A DNA stretch of 16,627 bases from DASRPD01 sp035646535 (GTDB lineage Bacteria > Actinomycetota > Acidimicrobiia > IMCC26256 > JANYLB01), in assembly GCA_035646535.1 (NCBI GenBank), contig DASRPD010000003.1, positions 1 to 16,627 on the forward strand. Direction: 5' to 3'. The translations under genes were made by a program, and so were the position numbers. How positions within the stretch are numbered: position 1 is the first letter of the stretch; each line of letters opens with the position of its first letter. The notes below the pieces were generated by a model. That model was not told the DNA's origin, ran no database searches, and was given only the letters and a program-made list of their open reading frames with translations. This document shows positions 14,516 through 16,627 of this stretch, piece by piece.

Positions 14516-14609
14516 GGGCGATCTCGCGCCGAACCTTCGGGTGCGGTTCGGATCGTCCACGTCAAGCAATTTTCAAGTTGCCGGCTCGGGTCAGTGGCCC
14601 GGTCCGGCA
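14516..14609 (+). repeat. Two further stem-loops upstream of mature 16S rRNA
   Basis: First: GGGCGAT (14516-14522) pairs with ATCGTCC (14552-14558), enclosing CCGAACC/GGTTCGG (14529-14535/14545-14551). Second: TGCCGG (14579-14584) pairs with CCGGCA (14604-14609), with CGGG/CCCG inside. They are probably pre-16S structure; I could not identify an unambiguous long RNase III stem linking leader and spacer. Confidence 0.6.
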
Positions 14610-14666
14610 GCTCTCAACTGATCGAATGATCGACACCACCCTTCGGGGCGGCGCCGATCAGAGATC

Positions 14667-16193
<1,527 letters not shown>

Positions 16194-16297
16194 TCTGGCG
16201 GCGGCCTCGCCGTTTGCGGTTGAGGTCGTCGGACTCTGTGGATCACTGGCTCGTCAGCGCTTGCGTTGTCGTGGTTGTTCGGGGAGCCTCCCGTGTT

Positions 16298-16315
16298 CGA
16301 CACCTTCGGGTGTCG
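16298..16315 (+). repeat. UUCG-tetraloop hairpin in the spacer
   Basis: A perfect 7-bp stem CGACACC/GGTGTCG closed by the C(UUCG)G tetraloop, one of the most stable RNA hairpins. No T-run follows, so it is likely a folding or processing element of the spacer RNA. Confidence 0.8.
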
Positions 16316-16492
16316 GGTGGGGGGGTGTGACCGGTGACCGCGGTGGTGCGGGTGGTCTGTGACACACTGTGCAGCTTTGAGGGTCGCGGCACCGCGGTTT
16401 GGGTGTGGTGGCGTTCGGGGCGTGGTCGTCGTTGGTGAACCGTCCGGGTCGTTGGATCCGGGCAGGCGCCGGCGTTGGCCGCGTTTGGGTTG

Positions 16493-16507
16493 TGGCTGGT
16501 TGAGAAC
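16493..16507 (+). promoter_or_regulatory. boxA antitermination signal in the spacer
   Basis: TGGCTGGTTGAGAAC is 12/15 identical to the leader boxA at 14475-14489, and both are followed by ATAG after 3 nt. It lies about 26 nt before 23S rRNA, where a second boxA is expected to keep antitermination active into 23S. Confidence 0.7.
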
Positions 16508-16533
16508 TGCATAGCGAGCGCGAGCATCGTCTC

Positions 16534-16627
16534 GGCAAGTGTAGAAGGGCACAAGGTGGATGCCTTGGCGCTGGAAGCCGATGAAGGACGTTGCAGGCTG
16601 CGATAAGCCACGGGGAGTTGCCAAGCA
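16534..16627 (+). rRNA. rrl: 23S ribosomal RNA, 5' end only (partial)
   Basis: AAGGTGGATGCCTTGGC, GATGAAGGACGT and CTGCGATAAGCC match the conserved 5' end of bacterial 23S rRNA (ACGGTGGATGCC...GATGAAGGACGTG...CTGCGATAAGC). The 5' end is set by counting ~22 nt before GGTGGATG as in E. coli and may be off by a few nt. Continues beyond the window. Confidence 0.96.

Larger units (their letters stand above)
14239..14666 (+). other. rRNA operon promoter and structured 5' leader
   Basis: This 428-nt stretch has no credible protein gene. In order it holds the consensus promoter (14258-14286), a hairpin at the predicted transcript start (14293-14328), a second TTGACA (14329), short perfect hairpins at 14361-14378, 14384-14400 and 14413-14430, a boxB-like stem and boxA (14454-14489), a larger imperfect hairpin (14516-14558) and another (14579-14609) before mature 16S rRNA. 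The later two stems are probably part of pre-16S folding or processing. Confidence 0.8.

Overview
This 16.6 kb window is high-GC chromosomal DNA from an actinobacterium. The rRNA text (a 'TTAGGAATCTTG' variant after the 338 primer site, 'GGGCACTAGGTGTGGGG' near position 800), the GC-rich codon use and the mycobacterium-like gene order argCJBDFRGH point to Actinomycetota. From memory of the family, class Acidimicrobiia is the most likely home; no search was run. The window is mostly core genome. I see no insertion sequence, CRISPR array, prophage or defence locus.

Layout. Positions 1-1497 (minus strand) hold a compact operon of two small MaoC/hot-dog proteins and a nitroreductase-like flavoprotein that runs off the left edge. 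Position 1538 onward (plus strand) begins the divergent arginine operon: a near-perfect ARG-box palindrome, then argC, argJ, argB, argD, argF, argR, argG, argH and a 3-methyladenine DNA glycosylase gene (mpg/aag type) that overlaps the end of argH. Positions 10598-12934 (minus strand) encode a class A penicillin-binding protein with C-terminal PASTA repeats, convergent with mpg. tyrS (plus, 12991-14238) is divergent from it. An rRNA operon starts only 19 nt after tyrS: a consensus promoter, a highly structured leader with boxB/boxA antitermination signals, a complete 16S rRNA, a spacer without tRNA genes but with a second boxA, and the first ~95 nt of 23S rRNA.

How the genes work together. 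ArgJ, ArgB, ArgC and ArgD carry glutamate to ornithine through the acetylated cycle, with ArgJ recycling the acetyl group. ArgF, ArgG and ArgH convert ornithine to arginine. ArgR, encoded inside the operon, probably senses arginine and binds the palindrome in front of argC, which overlaps the likely -10 element. Five successive gene junctions overlap by 1-4 nt, so argC to argR are probably translationally coupled; a 53-nt gap precedes argG. The other plus-strand genes serve base-excision repair and tRNA-Tyr charging, and the minus-strand PBP builds peptidoglycan.

I did not find a clearly new system. The points most worth a second look are the ARG box with an apparently leaderless argC, a triple 15-bp repeat that adds (ERADN)x3 to the N-terminus of ArgH, a His-to-Phe change in the HIGH motif of TyrRS, a possible lipobox in the PBP, and the architecture of the rRNA leader fused to the end of tyrS.
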